50,774 bases of DNA, from assembly GCA_026224875.1 (NCBI GenBank), contig JAMFRU010000096.1:1-50774 (forward strand). Direction: 5' to 3'. A program made the translations under genes and the position numbers. Positions 1-7,144 of the stretch are shown here, one piece after another. How positions within the stretch are numbered: position 1 is the stretch's first letter; every line of letters begins with the position of its first letter. Under the pieces are notes generated by a model. It made no database searches. It saw only the letters and a list, made by a program, of their open reading frames with translations, and was not told the DNA's origin. This DNA is from Acidocella sp. GTDB taxonomy: Bacteria; Pseudomonadota; Alphaproteobacteria; Acetobacterales; Acetobacteraceae.

Positions 1-86
1 ATCGCGATGATGCGCTCGTCCTGCGCAAACAACTCGGCAAACAAAGTGAGGTCACCGACGGGCGAGTGCATGGAAATGGCAGGCAT
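1..86 (-). CDS. ogt: Methylated-DNA--protein-cysteine methyltransferase, N-terminal part
   Basis: Partial gene running off the left edge. The readable N-terminus contains HSPVGDLTLF, the hallmark first strand of the O6-alkylguanine-DNA alkyltransferase (Ogt/MGMT) family, which removes alkyl groups from guanine by transfer to an active-site cysteine; the cysteine itself lies outside the window. The ATG at 86 gives a start close to the family pattern; an in-frame ATG at 110 would add eight residues, and neither has a clear ribosome binding site. The repeated-looking LFAELFAQ segment may be a small local duplication. The identification rests on about 28 residues, so it is moderate. Confidence 0.6.
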   Translation of the reverse strand, partial: MPAISMHSPVGDLTLFAELFAQDERIIA

Positions 87-183
87 GCAGCGCAAGCTAG
101 TCTTTGCCATTAACGGGATCAAGCGGGCTGGCTCAAGCAGGGGATTGTGGCGGCGCGGCGGAGTTTTCTAAACGTTGCTGGTG

Positions 184-645
184 ATGAACCGCTTATCTCC
201 TGCTTTGCTGTGCCTGTTGTTGGCTGCCTGCGGCGGGCCGCGGCTGGAATCGCCCAGCCATTTTGGCACGGCGACGCCGCTGACCTGCGTGCCCTATGCG
301 CGGGAAGTGTCGGGGATTGAGTTGTCCGGGGATGCTTATGAGTGGTGGGGCGAGGCGCAGGGGGTGTATCCGCGTACCCAGGTGCCGCATGCGGGGGCGG
401 TGCTGGTGTTCGCACCCCATGGGAACATGAGCGTGGGGCATCTGGCGGTGGTGACATCCGTGGAGAACGCGCGGCGGGTGCTGGTGACGCAATCGAACTG
501 GCTGCCGCACAGGATTGAGCATGATCAGCCGGTGATTGATGTTTCTCCGGGGAATGACTGGACGGCGGTGCGGGTTTGGTATGAGCCGGCGCATGGGATG
601 GGGCGGAGTGTTTATCCGACCTATGGGTTTATTTTGCCGAATTAG
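184..645 (+). CDS. CHAP-domain lipoprotein (putative cell-wall amidase)
   Basis: Small secreted protein of about 153 residues. The N-terminus is a short hydrophobic signal ending in the lipobox LLAAC, so Cys near residue 16 should be lipidated and the protein anchored in the envelope. The mature part has a CHAP (NlpC/P60-like) pattern: TCVPYAREVSG carrying the nucleophilic Cys, then GHLAVVTSV carrying the catalytic His, with an Asn in the following QSNW. Such proteins hydrolyse peptidoglycan peptides or amides. ATG 184 is preferred over an in-frame TTG at 175 because it puts the signal peptide at the normal length. It sits just upstream of murJ, another cell-wall gene, with a 72-base gap. Confidence 0.75.
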   Translation: MNRLSPALLCLLLAACGGPRLESPSHFGTATPLTCVPYAREVSGIELSGDAYEWWGEAQGVYPRTQVPHAGAVLVFAPHGNMSVGHLAVVTSVENARRVLVTQSNWLPHRIEHDQPVIDVSPGNDWTAVRVWYEPAHGMGRSVYPTYGFILPN

Positions 646-717
646 CCGAATTAGGGGGCTGGATGGACCAGATGCGCAGCCTTCCCCGCCACGAAACCAT
701 ACTGTAGAGCCACGAAC

Positions 718-2253
718 ATGATACGGGGCGCCTTCACAGTCGGGCTTTGGACGATGGCGAGCCGCATCCTCGGCTTCGTGCGCGATATCCTCATTGCCGC
801 CATTCTCGGTACCGGGCCGATTGCCGATGCGTTTTTCGTCGCATTGCGTCTGCCCAATTTGTTCCGCCGGCTGTTTGGCGAGGGTGCGTTCAATGCCGCT
901 TTCGTGCCCGCTATCTCCACCATATTACACCAGGAGGGGATGGAGGCCGCCACCTCCTTTGCCGAGGAAGCCACTGCCGTGATGGCCTTCTGGCTCGGCG
1001 GCATAACCATTCTCGGCGAAATTTTCATGCCATGGGTGCTGTATGTGCTGGCACCAGGCTTTGCCGGGAATCACGGTAAATTCGCCCTCGCCGTGGTGTT
1101 TACGCGCATCATGTTCCCGTATCTGTTCTTTGTCTGCCTTACCGCGCTGTTCTCCGGCGTGCTCAACGCCATGGGGCGGTTTGCGGCGGCAGCGGCAGCA
1201 CCTATGCTGTTCAACCTGTTCTCCATTGGCTTCATGCTCGGGCTGTCGCGCTACACGCCCAATCCGGGTTATGCGCTGGCCTGGGGGGTTACGGTCTCGG
1301 GCATTGCCCAGCTGGCTCTGGTGGTGTGGGCCATTCGCGGCGCCGGCATGCGGTTTACCTTGCCAAAACTGCGTTTTACGCCACGGATCAAGAAGCTTTT
1401 CCAGCGTATGGCGCCGGCTTTGGTCGGGGCGGGGGTTACCCAGCTCAATGTCTCGATCGACATCATCATCGGCACGCTGCTGCCTGCCGGTTCGGTTTCC
1501 ATTCTGTATTACGCGGACCGCGTGAACCAGCTGCCTTTGGGCGTGATTGGCACCGCCGCCGGTACCGCGCTACTGCCGGCGGTGACCAGGCACATCGCCC
1601 TGAAGCAGGACGGCGAGGCGATGAGCGCGCTCAATCGTGCCATGGAATCCGTGCTGATGTTGACCCTGCCCGCCGCGATTGGGCTCTCTGTTGCGGGCAA
1701 GCAGGTGATGGATGTGCTGTTCGTGCGCGGTGCCTTTACCGAGCATAACGCCATACTGGCCGGGCATTCGCTGGCGGCCTTTGCCATTGGCCTGCCGGTG
1801 TTTGCACTGATCAAGATTTTTACGCCTGGGTTTTATGCGCGGGGCGATACGATGACGCCGCTGAAGATCGGCGTTGCCGCTGTAGCGCTGAACCTCGGCC
1901 TTAACCTGCTCTTCATGCATCCGCTGAAGGCGGTCGGCCCGGCATTGGCGACCTCACTCTCCTCGGCCTTTCAAGCGGTTTTGCTGGTGACGATCCTGAG
2001 CAAGCGCACGCATTTCGGGCTGGACGCGATGGCGCGCCAGCGCACCCCGCGCATTCTGCTGTGCGGCGCCATTATGGCCGCGGCCATCTACGCTACCGAG
2101 CGGCTGCTGCCGGGGGGTAAGACCAGCATTCCGGAGTTTCTGCTGCTCACGGTGGTGGGTGGTGTTTTCTATTTCGGGCCGGGCTTGCTGCTAAAGGCCT
2201 TTGACGTGGAGCAACTGCGGCACCTGCTCAAACGGCGGCGCGCAAAAGCCTGA
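718..2253 (+). CDS. murJ: Lipid II flippase MurJ
   Basis: Integral membrane protein of 511 residues with about 14 hydrophobic segments, the normal size of MurJ (MviN), which flips the peptidoglycan precursor lipid II across the inner membrane. The N-terminus contains the conserved SRILGFVRD segment and the RLPNLFRRLFGEGAFNAAFVP signature of this MOP-superfamily exporter; a second conserved region GVIGTAAGTALLPA lies in the middle. The ATG at 718 starts directly at the family N-terminus. The gene is followed by 222 bases and then trpS in the same direction. murJ next to trpS is a recurring arrangement in alphaproteobacteria, as far as I recall. Confidence 0.95.
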   Translation: MIRGAFTVGLWTMASRILGFVRDILIAAILGTGPIADAFFVALRLPNLFRRLFGEGAFNAAFVPAISTILHQEGMEAATSFAEEATAVMAFWLGGITILGEIFMPWVLYVLAPGFAGNHGKFALAVVFTRIMFPYLFFVCLTALFSGVLNAMGRFAAAAAAPMLFNLFSIGFMLGLSRYTPNPGYALAWGVTVSGIAQLALVVWAIRGAGMRFTLPKLRFTPRIKKLFQRMAPALVGAGVTQLNVSIDIIIGTLLPAGSVSILYYADRVNQLPLGVIGTAAGTALLPAVTRHIALKQDGEAMSALNRAMESVLMLTLPAAIGLSVAGKQVMDVLFVRGAFTEHNAILAGHSLAAFAIGLPVFALIKIFTPGFYARGDTMTPLKIGVAAVALNLGLNLLFMHPLKAVGPALATSLSSAFQAVLLVTILSKRTHFGLDAMARQRTPRILLCGAIMAAAIYATERLLPGGKTSIPEFLLLTVVGGVFYFGPGLLLKAFDVEQLRHLLKRRRAKA

Positions 2254-2475
2254 CTTGCCGGGCTACACGGGCTGCGCTAGGTTTTTGTCCATGAACCCCG
2301 GTTTGCCCACGCTCAGCCGCCTTTGGTGGCGCTCCTTCTAGGAGCGGCACGGGAGTTCTTTACTCGCAAGCGCCCGCCACGTAACGGACCGGTGCTGCTG
2401 CTTGCCCCCTGCTCACCCCATTGTCTGTTGCTGGCCCGGCGGCTAACCCAGCCTCGTAAACGGAGACAACGGCAC

Positions 2476-3477
2476 ATGGCACGCATATTTTCAGGCATTC
2501 AGCCGACTGGCATCGCCACCCTCGGCAATTACCTGGGCGCCCTGCGCAACTGGGTGGCGCTGCAGGAGGGCGAGGATGACTGTGTCTTCTGCCTGGTGGA
2601 CATGCACGCCATTACCAATTTTCAGGACCCCGCCGCCTTGCGCGAGCAGACGCGGCAGATGGCGGCGCTGCTACTGGCTTGTGGTATCGACCCCGCACGC
2701 AGCATATTGTTCCACCAATCGGCTGTTTCCGCCCATGCGCGGCTGGCCTGGATTTTTAATTGCGTCGCCCGCATGGGCTGGTTGAAGCGCATGACGCAAT
2801 TCAAGGACAAGGCCGGCAAGAACCAGGAAGAGGTTTCCACCGGGCTGTTCGTATACCCCAATTTGATGGCCGCCGACATCCATGCCTACCACGCCACCAA
2901 AGTGCCGGTGGGGGATGACCAGCTGCAGCATCTGGAACTCGCCAACGATATTGCCGAGAAATTCAACCATGATTACGGGGTTACGTTCTTTCCGCGCATA
3001 GAACCGCTGATTTTGAAGGAGAGCGCGCGGGTGATGAGCCTGCGTGACGGCACCAGGAAGATGTCGAAATCCGATCCGTCGGACCAGTCGCGCATCAATA
3101 TGACCGATACGGCCGATATGATTGACCAGAAGATCCGCAAAGCGAAAACAGATACAGCACCACTGCCCGATAATCTGCATGATCTGGTCGAGCGGCCGGA
3201 GGCGCGCAACCTGGTGGGGATTTTTGCCACCATTACGGGCCAGACGCCGCACCAGGTGCTCAACCATTTCGCCGGCTCCGGCTTTGGCCCGTTCAAGTCG
3301 CAACTGGCCGAGGCGCTGATCGCGCATGTCGAGCCGATAGGGGCGCGGACACGGGAGTATTTGGACGACACCGCGGCGCTGGACCAGATATTGCGCGACG
3401 GCGCGCAAGCGGCAGCAGCGATCGCCGAGCCGATTGTGGCCGAGGCCGAACGGTTGGTTGGGTTTTTACCGCGTTAA
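2476..3477 (+). CDS. trpS: Tryptophan--tRNA ligase
   Basis: Class I aminoacyl-tRNA synthetase of 333 residues that charges tRNA-Trp, at the normal length for bacterial TrpS. The N-terminus has FSGIQPTG followed by TLGN (residues 15-18), the HIGH-motif counterpart in this family, and KMSKS is at residues 195-199. The frame is open further upstream, but ATG 2476 is chosen because the protein then begins at MARIFSGIQ and a GGAG lies about ten bases upstream. The 222 bases before it contain a small hairpin (GCTCCT, loop TCT, AGGAGC at 2331-2345) with no evident role. A strong hairpin follows the gene. Confidence 0.97.
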   Translation: MARIFSGIQPTGIATLGNYLGALRNWVALQEGEDDCVFCLVDMHAITNFQDPAALREQTRQMAALLLACGIDPARSILFHQSAVSAHARLAWIFNCVARMGWLKRMTQFKDKAGKNQEEVSTGLFVYPNLMAADIHAYHATKVPVGDDQLQHLELANDIAEKFNHDYGVTFFPRIEPLILKESARVMSLRDGTRKMSKSDPSDQSRINMTDTADMIDQKIRKAKTDTAPLPDNLHDLVERPEARNLVGIFATITGQTPHQVLNHFAGSGFGPFKSQLAEALIAHVEPIGARTREYLDDTAALDQILRDGAQAAAAIAEPIVAEAERLVGFLPR

Positions 3478-3503
3478 ACGGCGAGGGCTGGGCCAGGGCC
3501 GGT

Positions 3504-3540
3504 GCTGGGTGGGCTTGGCCGCAATCCAAGCCTACCCAGC
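3504..3540 (+). terminator. Hairpin downstream of trpS, probable terminator
   Basis: A 15-base-pair inverted repeat (3504-3518 with 3526-3540, one G-T wobble) around a 7-base loop, 27 bases after the trpS stop and 45 bases before tRNA-Arg. There is no T-tract, so it may be a weak terminator, an mRNA end stabiliser or a processing site rather than a canonical intrinsic terminator. Confidence 0.55.
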
Positions 3541-3585
3541 GACAGTTGCTTCGGCCCGGGTTTTGCGGATACAAGGCGGACAGAC

Positions 3586-3662
3586 GGACCCGTAGCTCAG
3601 CTGGATAGAGCGTTGCCCTCCGAAGGCAAAGGTCACGCGTTCGAATCGCGTCGGGTCCGCCA
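3586..3662 (+). tRNA. tRNA-Arg (anticodon CCG)
   Basis: A full cloverleaf is readable by eye. The acceptor stem GGACCCG pairs with CGGGTCC at 3652-3658, followed by discriminator G and an encoded CCA at 3660-3662. The D-arm carries AGCTCAGCTGGATAGAGC. The anticodon arm TTGCC-CTCCGAA-GGCAA gives anticodon CCG, which reads the arginine codon CGG. The T-arm is CGCGT-TCGAATC-GCG. The 3' half is repeated at 12400-12447, so this gene is the probable integration site of the following island. Confidence 0.95.
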
Positions 3663-3664
3663 GT
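3617..3664 (+). repeat. Left attachment-site-like repeat (3' half of tRNA-Arg)
   Basis: The 48 bases from the anticodon loop to two bases past the CCA end match 12400-12447 in the same orientation at 43 of 48 positions. The differences are two adjacent bases after the anticodon stem start and three near the acceptor end. A direct repeat of a tRNA 3' half is the usual trace left by a tyrosine-integrase element. Confidence 0.65.
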
Positions 3665-3761
3665 AATATTAATGACTTGCGGTTGATTTTGATGGCCGCA
3701 AATTCTGCGTAGGTGTCATATATCGGTGGCGCCGGGGCTGAGGTTGTTCACACGAATGCAG

Positions 3762-3979
3762 CTCCTTTAACTCCATGGCCCTGGTCCGCGCGAACAACCG
3801 CACGGCGGCCTCCGTGGCGCAATTCCATGCGTGGGCAAACCTTTTAGATGCCGGCCCGATGCAACCAAAGCAATGGAGCTGCCGGGGGTCATGAGGGGCA
3901 GCGCCTTCTGATCGGTGAAGAAAGCACCGCGCACGTTGATGCTGAAAGTCTTGTTAAAATATCTCGGCGTTGCTTCGTC
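3762..3979 (-). pseudogene. Short-chain dehydrogenase/reductase remnant
   Basis: A fragment of the middle of an SDR enzyme. Read on the minus strand from 3979, DEATPRYFNKTFSINVRGAF and KALPLM match the helix and strand before the active site of classical SDRs, followed by a GLPTHG segment. Near 3830 the frame shifts, and the next frame gives NCATEAAVRLFARTRAMELK, which aligns with the YxxxK helix of SDRs but has lost both the catalytic Tyr (now Asn) and Lys (now Glu). The N-terminal cofactor-binding part and the C-terminus are missing. It lies between tRNA-Arg and the LysR gene and is probably debris from the insertion. Confidence 0.75.
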
Positions 3980-4013
3980 GAGGCATTCCCTCATTCCTGG
4001 CGCTGAATCTGCC

Positions 4014-5222
4014 TCACTGGGAATCATATTCTGCTATAACCCTCTTCACGCAGTCCAAAAACTTCGCCTGGGCGGTGGTCGGCAACCAGCCTTGGCGCGC
4101 GGTGTAGCCAATCGTCCTCGCAGCGGTGCTGGCGCGGATGTCCAGGATCGACAGCGGTGCGTCGCTGTCTGCACCGAGAGCAAGGGATCGTGAGGTGATG
4201 GTCAGAAAATCATTCCCTCGCAATGAGGCCAGGGTCATGTTGACCGAATTTGTTTCCAGCACTACGCGGGGCGATCGGCCATTTTTGCTGAAGAGCTTTT
4301 CTAGCGTCACGCGCCTGGGCGTACCAAGAGGTGCCACGACCCAGCCGCAGCGTTGCAACGCGGCAAGACTGAGCCTATTGCGGCCCGCTAGTGGATGGCC
4401 CATGCGGGCCACGACGACATAAGGGTCGTCGAACAAGGCGGTCTCCTCGATATCGGCCGCGCCCTCAAGCCGTAACGCGCCCATTATGAGATCGAGCCGG
4501 CCATGGCGCAGATCCCGTATCAGCTGGTCGTAAGAATTTTCCTCAAGCGTGAGGGTGAGGTTTGGATTCTGCGCCAGGGCGGTGCTGAACATTTGTGCCA
4601 GCAGCGGCTTTGGCATCAGCGGCAGACAGCCCATCGCGATCCTTCCGCCGCTCAGCCCCATGGCCGCGTCAATTTCGTCGCGCGCCTGAGATAGCTCGGT
4701 CATGGCAACACGGAGCGCCTGGGCCAGTTGTTCGCCGGCGGCCGTTACCCCGATATGCCGCGGCATGCGGTGATAGAGCGGCACGGCGACCAGCTGCTCG
4801 AACCCGCGCGCCGTCCGCTGCAGGGCTGGAAGCGAAATACCGAGGGCACGCGCCGCCAGGCTGAAAGTACCGTGCTCGGCCACTGCCGTATGGCAGGCCG
4901 CCTGTGTGCTGGTGATGGCATCGGCATAACGCGCCTCGCTGGTACCGCGTGCCTGGACCAGCGAAGCATCCAGTTGCAGGCGCATCCGCATCGCCCGCCG
5001 GTGCAGGATCCATCCAGCCTCGGTCGGTACCATACCGCCCTGGCCCCGGTTTAATAAAGGCTGCGTAAAATATGTCTCGAGTTTCGCCAGCGCATGGGTC
5101 ACGGCAGGCTGGGAGAGACGCAGCACCCGCGCCGCACCACCGGCCGACCCGGTAGCCACCGTGGTCGTGAAAATCTGCAATTGCCGGAGCGTGATGGCGG
5201 GCAACAAAGCATTAGAACCCAT
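4014..5222 (-). CDS. LysR-type regulator with two tandem HTH domains
   Basis: A 402-residue transcription factor, about 100 residues longer than usual LysR proteins. Residues about 12-70 form a normal LysR winged helix-turn-helix (LRQLQIF, then LSQPAVTHALAKLE). A second, divergent HTH follows at about 108-165 (GTFSLAARALGISLPALQR, then PRHIGVTAAG). The substrate-binding domain occupies about 190-400. Such double-HTH LysR proteins occur near aromatic catabolic genes of alphaproteobacteria. It is transcribed away from the catabolic operon, with 111 bases between the two starts, so it most likely controls that operon and itself. The inducer is presumably a pathway intermediate, which is inference. 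Confidence 0.88.
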   Translation of the reverse strand: MGSNALLPAITLRQLQIFTTTVATGSAGGAARVLRLSQPAVTHALAKLETYFTQPLLNRGQGGMVPTEAGWILHRRAMRMRLQLDASLVQARGTSEARYADAITSTQAACHTAVAEHGTFSLAARALGISLPALQRTARGFEQLVAVPLYHRMPRHIGVTAAGEQLAQALRVAMTELSQARDEIDAAMGLSGGRIAMGCLPLMPKPLLAQMFSTALAQNPNLTLTLEENSYDQLIRDLRHGRLDLIMGALRLEGAADIEETALFDDPYVVVARMGHPLAGRNRLSLAALQRCGWVVAPLGTPRRVTLEKLFSKNGRSPRVVLETNSVNMTLASLRGNDFLTITSRSLALGADSDAPLSILDIRASTAARTIGYTARQGWLPTTAQAKFLDCVKRVIAEYDSQ

Positions 5223-5333
5223 GCCTGTTTAAGTTAACCAAAATTTATGGGTTGGGTCAATCTATATATGATCCCCATTAGATCAAAGCGGCGTAGATGA
5301 TTTGGCCAAGAGACTTCGAGGAAACCCAAATAG
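5223..5333. promoter_or_regulatory. Divergent promoter region with candidate LysR operators
   Basis: The 111-base divergent region contains two inverted repeats: AACC-N10-GGTT at 5236-5253 and TGATC-N7-GATCA at 5269-5285. Between them is an AT-rich TCTATATATG that could hold a -10 element for the rightward operon. The downstream gene has a GAGGAAA ribosome binding site before its ATG at 5334. The role as LysR boxes is inferred from position and symmetry only. Confidence 0.4.
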
Positions 5334-6191
5334 ATGCTGATAGATACACATACGCATGTGATTTCGCCGGATAACGTGCGCTTCCCCACCGCGCCGTTGG
5401 GCGGACATCAGTCAAGCTGGTCGCAGGAACGTCCGGTTGATGCGGCGGGTCTTTTGCTGGCCATGGACAAAGCGGGTGTGGACAAGGCCGTGGTGGTGCA
5501 GGCTTCCACCGTTTATGGACATGACAACCGCTATGTCGCCGAGACCGTGGCGGCGCATAAGGACCGCATGGCCGGCGTGTTTTCCGTCGATGTGCTGGCG
5601 GTGGACGCCGTAGAGCAGATTTCACGCTGGCTGGATGCCGGACTTTCCGGATTGCGGTTATTCACCACCGGTAGCACGATGCCCGGCCAGGCGGGCTGGC
5701 TGGATGATCCGCGTTCCTTTCCGGCCTGGGGCTTCTGCGAGGCGCATAACGTGCCGGTCTGCCTGCAGATGACGGCAGATGGTATTCCGATGCTGCGCGG
5801 TCTGTTGCGGCAGTTTCCCAAAGTTCGTGTGCTGCTCGATCATCTTGCCCGGCCGCAGTTGCAGGATGGGCCGCCTTACGAGCTTGCCGCCCCCTTGTTC
5901 GGGCTGGCCGACGAGCCCGGCGTGTATCTGAAACTCACGAGCCGGAATTTGGCTGGGGCGGCGAGTGGGCAGTCCAGCCTGGAAGCGTTCTTTGCTGCAT
6001 TGCTGCAGCGTTTTGGCGCCAAGCGGATCACATGGGGGTCGAATTTTCCGGCGGCGGAAGAGGCTTTGCCACAGCTGACGCAAGCCGCGCGCGATGCGCT
6101 CGCGTTGCTGGAACCGGCGGACCGGAGCATGATTTTCGCGGGCACGGCGCAGTTGCTTTATCCTGCCCTGAAGGGAGCGGCGCATGGCTGA
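5334..6191 (+). CDS. Amidohydrolase, 2-pyrone-4,6-dicarboxylate hydrolase-like
   Basis: TIM-barrel metal-dependent hydrolase of 285 residues in the amidohydrolase family that includes LigI (opens the lactone 2-pyrone-4,6-dicarboxylate to 4-oxalomesaconate). It starts with DTHTH (metal or carboxylate ligands H6 and H8), has LLDHLARP at 168-174, and ends with WGSNFP at 234-239. In LigI-type enzymes the last motif carries a catalytic Asp; here it is Asn237, so the substrate or mechanism may differ. It is the first gene of the operon, overlaps the next gene by 8 bases, and shares the operon with LigK- and LigJ-like enzymes, which supports a lactone hydrolase role. Other lactonases of the same family are possible. 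Confidence 0.75.
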   Translation: MLIDTHTHVISPDNVRFPTAPLGGHQSSWSQERPVDAAGLLLAMDKAGVDKAVVVQASTVYGHDNRYVAETVAAHKDRMAGVFSVDVLAVDAVEQISRWLDAGLSGLRLFTTGSTMPGQAGWLDDPRSFPAWGFCEAHNVPVCLQMTADGIPMLRGLLRQFPKVRVLLDHLARPQLQDGPPYELAAPLFGLADEPGVYLKLTSRNLAGAASGQSSLEAFFAALLQRFGAKRITWGSNFPAAEEALPQLTQAARDALALLEPADRSMIFAGTAQLLYPALKGAAHG

Positions 6192-7068
6192 CACGGTGAC
6201 GTTGCGCACGGCCCTGGGCAATTATCCACATACCCGCGCGTTGAAGCAAGGGGAGGTGACCAGCCCTGAGGTTGCATTTGACTTCGTTGATGTAGAGCCG
6301 ATCCACAAGGCCTTTACCCCCATGATCCGGCAGCAAAGCTTTGACCTTTCGGAGCTGGCGATCGTGGTTGCGCTGCAGGCGCTGGAAGCGGGCAAGCCGA
6401 TCGTGCTGCTGCCTGCCGTTGTGGCGGCGCGGCTGCAACGCGGGTGCCTGATTTATTATCGCGGCCGGGGCAGCATCGAGGACGGTGCCATCGCCGGCAA
6501 GCGGGTCGGCGTGCGGGCCTACAGCCAGACCACGGGCATGTGGGTGCGCGCGGCACTGCGGGAGGATTACGGCCTTGAGGTGACCGATATGCAATGGACG
6601 ACGCAGGATCCTTCGCATCTTGGCGAATTCGCCGATCCTGCCTTCGTGCAGCGCGACGAAACCGGCAAGAGCCTGCCCGACCAGTTGCGCGATGGCGATA
6701 TAGATGCCGCCATTCTCGGCAATGACCTGCCCAAGGATGACGCTTTCGCGCAGGTCATGCCCCGCCACCGCCAGACCGATGAGGCCTGGTATGACAGCCA
6801 CGGCTATATGCCGATCAACCATGTGGTTGTGGCCTCGGCGGCCGCGGTGCGGGAAAACAGCGCGGCCGTGGCCGCCGCCTACCATCTGCTGTGCGAGAGT
6901 GCGGCGCTGGCGGAATGGGCCCCTGGAAGCCTAAATCCGGCGTTGTTCGGCACGGACAGATTGCGTAAACCGCTGAACGACATCATCGCGGCATGCACAC
7001 AACAGGGTTTGCTGGCCGGCCGGCTGGATGCTGAGGCGCTACTGGCACCGGCAGGGGCCTTTCTGTGA
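6184..7068 (+). CDS. 4,5-dihydroxyphthalate decarboxylase-like protein (Pht5 family)
   Basis: A 294-residue protein with the two-lobed periplasmic-binding-protein-type fold pattern but no signal peptide, so it is probably cytoplasmic. It resembles the Pht5 family, which is annotated as 4,5-dihydroxyphthalate decarboxylase: an N-terminal TLRTALGNYPHTRALKQGEV, then FDLSELAIVV near residues 53-62, then IAGKRVGVRAYSQTTGMWVR near 103-122. In its neighbourhood it could decarboxylate an aromatic or pyrone dicarboxylate, or bind such a substrate. It is coupled to the upstream hydrolase by an 8-base overlap. The family assignment is fair; the substrate is unknown. Confidence 0.65.
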   Translation: MADTVTLRTALGNYPHTRALKQGEVTSPEVAFDFVDVEPIHKAFTPMIRQQSFDLSELAIVVALQALEAGKPIVLLPAVVAARLQRGCLIYYRGRGSIEDGAIAGKRVGVRAYSQTTGMWVRAALREDYGLEVTDMQWTTQDPSHLGEFADPAFVQRDETGKSLPDQLRDGDIDAAILGNDLPKDDAFAQVMPRHRQTDEAWYDSHGYMPINHVVVASAAAVRENSAAVAAAYHLLCESAALAEWAPGSLNPALFGTDRLRKPLNDIIAACTQQGLLAGRLDAEALLAPAGAFL

Positions 7069-7144
7069 CAAACATGGGTGAAACCCCGAGGCCGCCTCCT
7101 GCGGCAAACGGATAGATATCCGGAAAAGGGAAAGCGACAAGAAA

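Noticed and set aside
636-654. Tandem repeat of CCGAATTAG at the end of the CHAP gene
   Set aside because: Two short copies duplicating the stop codon; most likely a chance slippage with no further signal.
2671-3408. Long antisense frame inside trpS
   Set aside because: It mirrors the codon pattern of trpS, has no ribosome site and resembles no family.
6028-6885. Antisense frame of 285 codons over the hydrolase and Pht5-like genes
   Set aside because: It is the complement of two well-supported coupled genes; long shadows are expected in GC-rich DNA.
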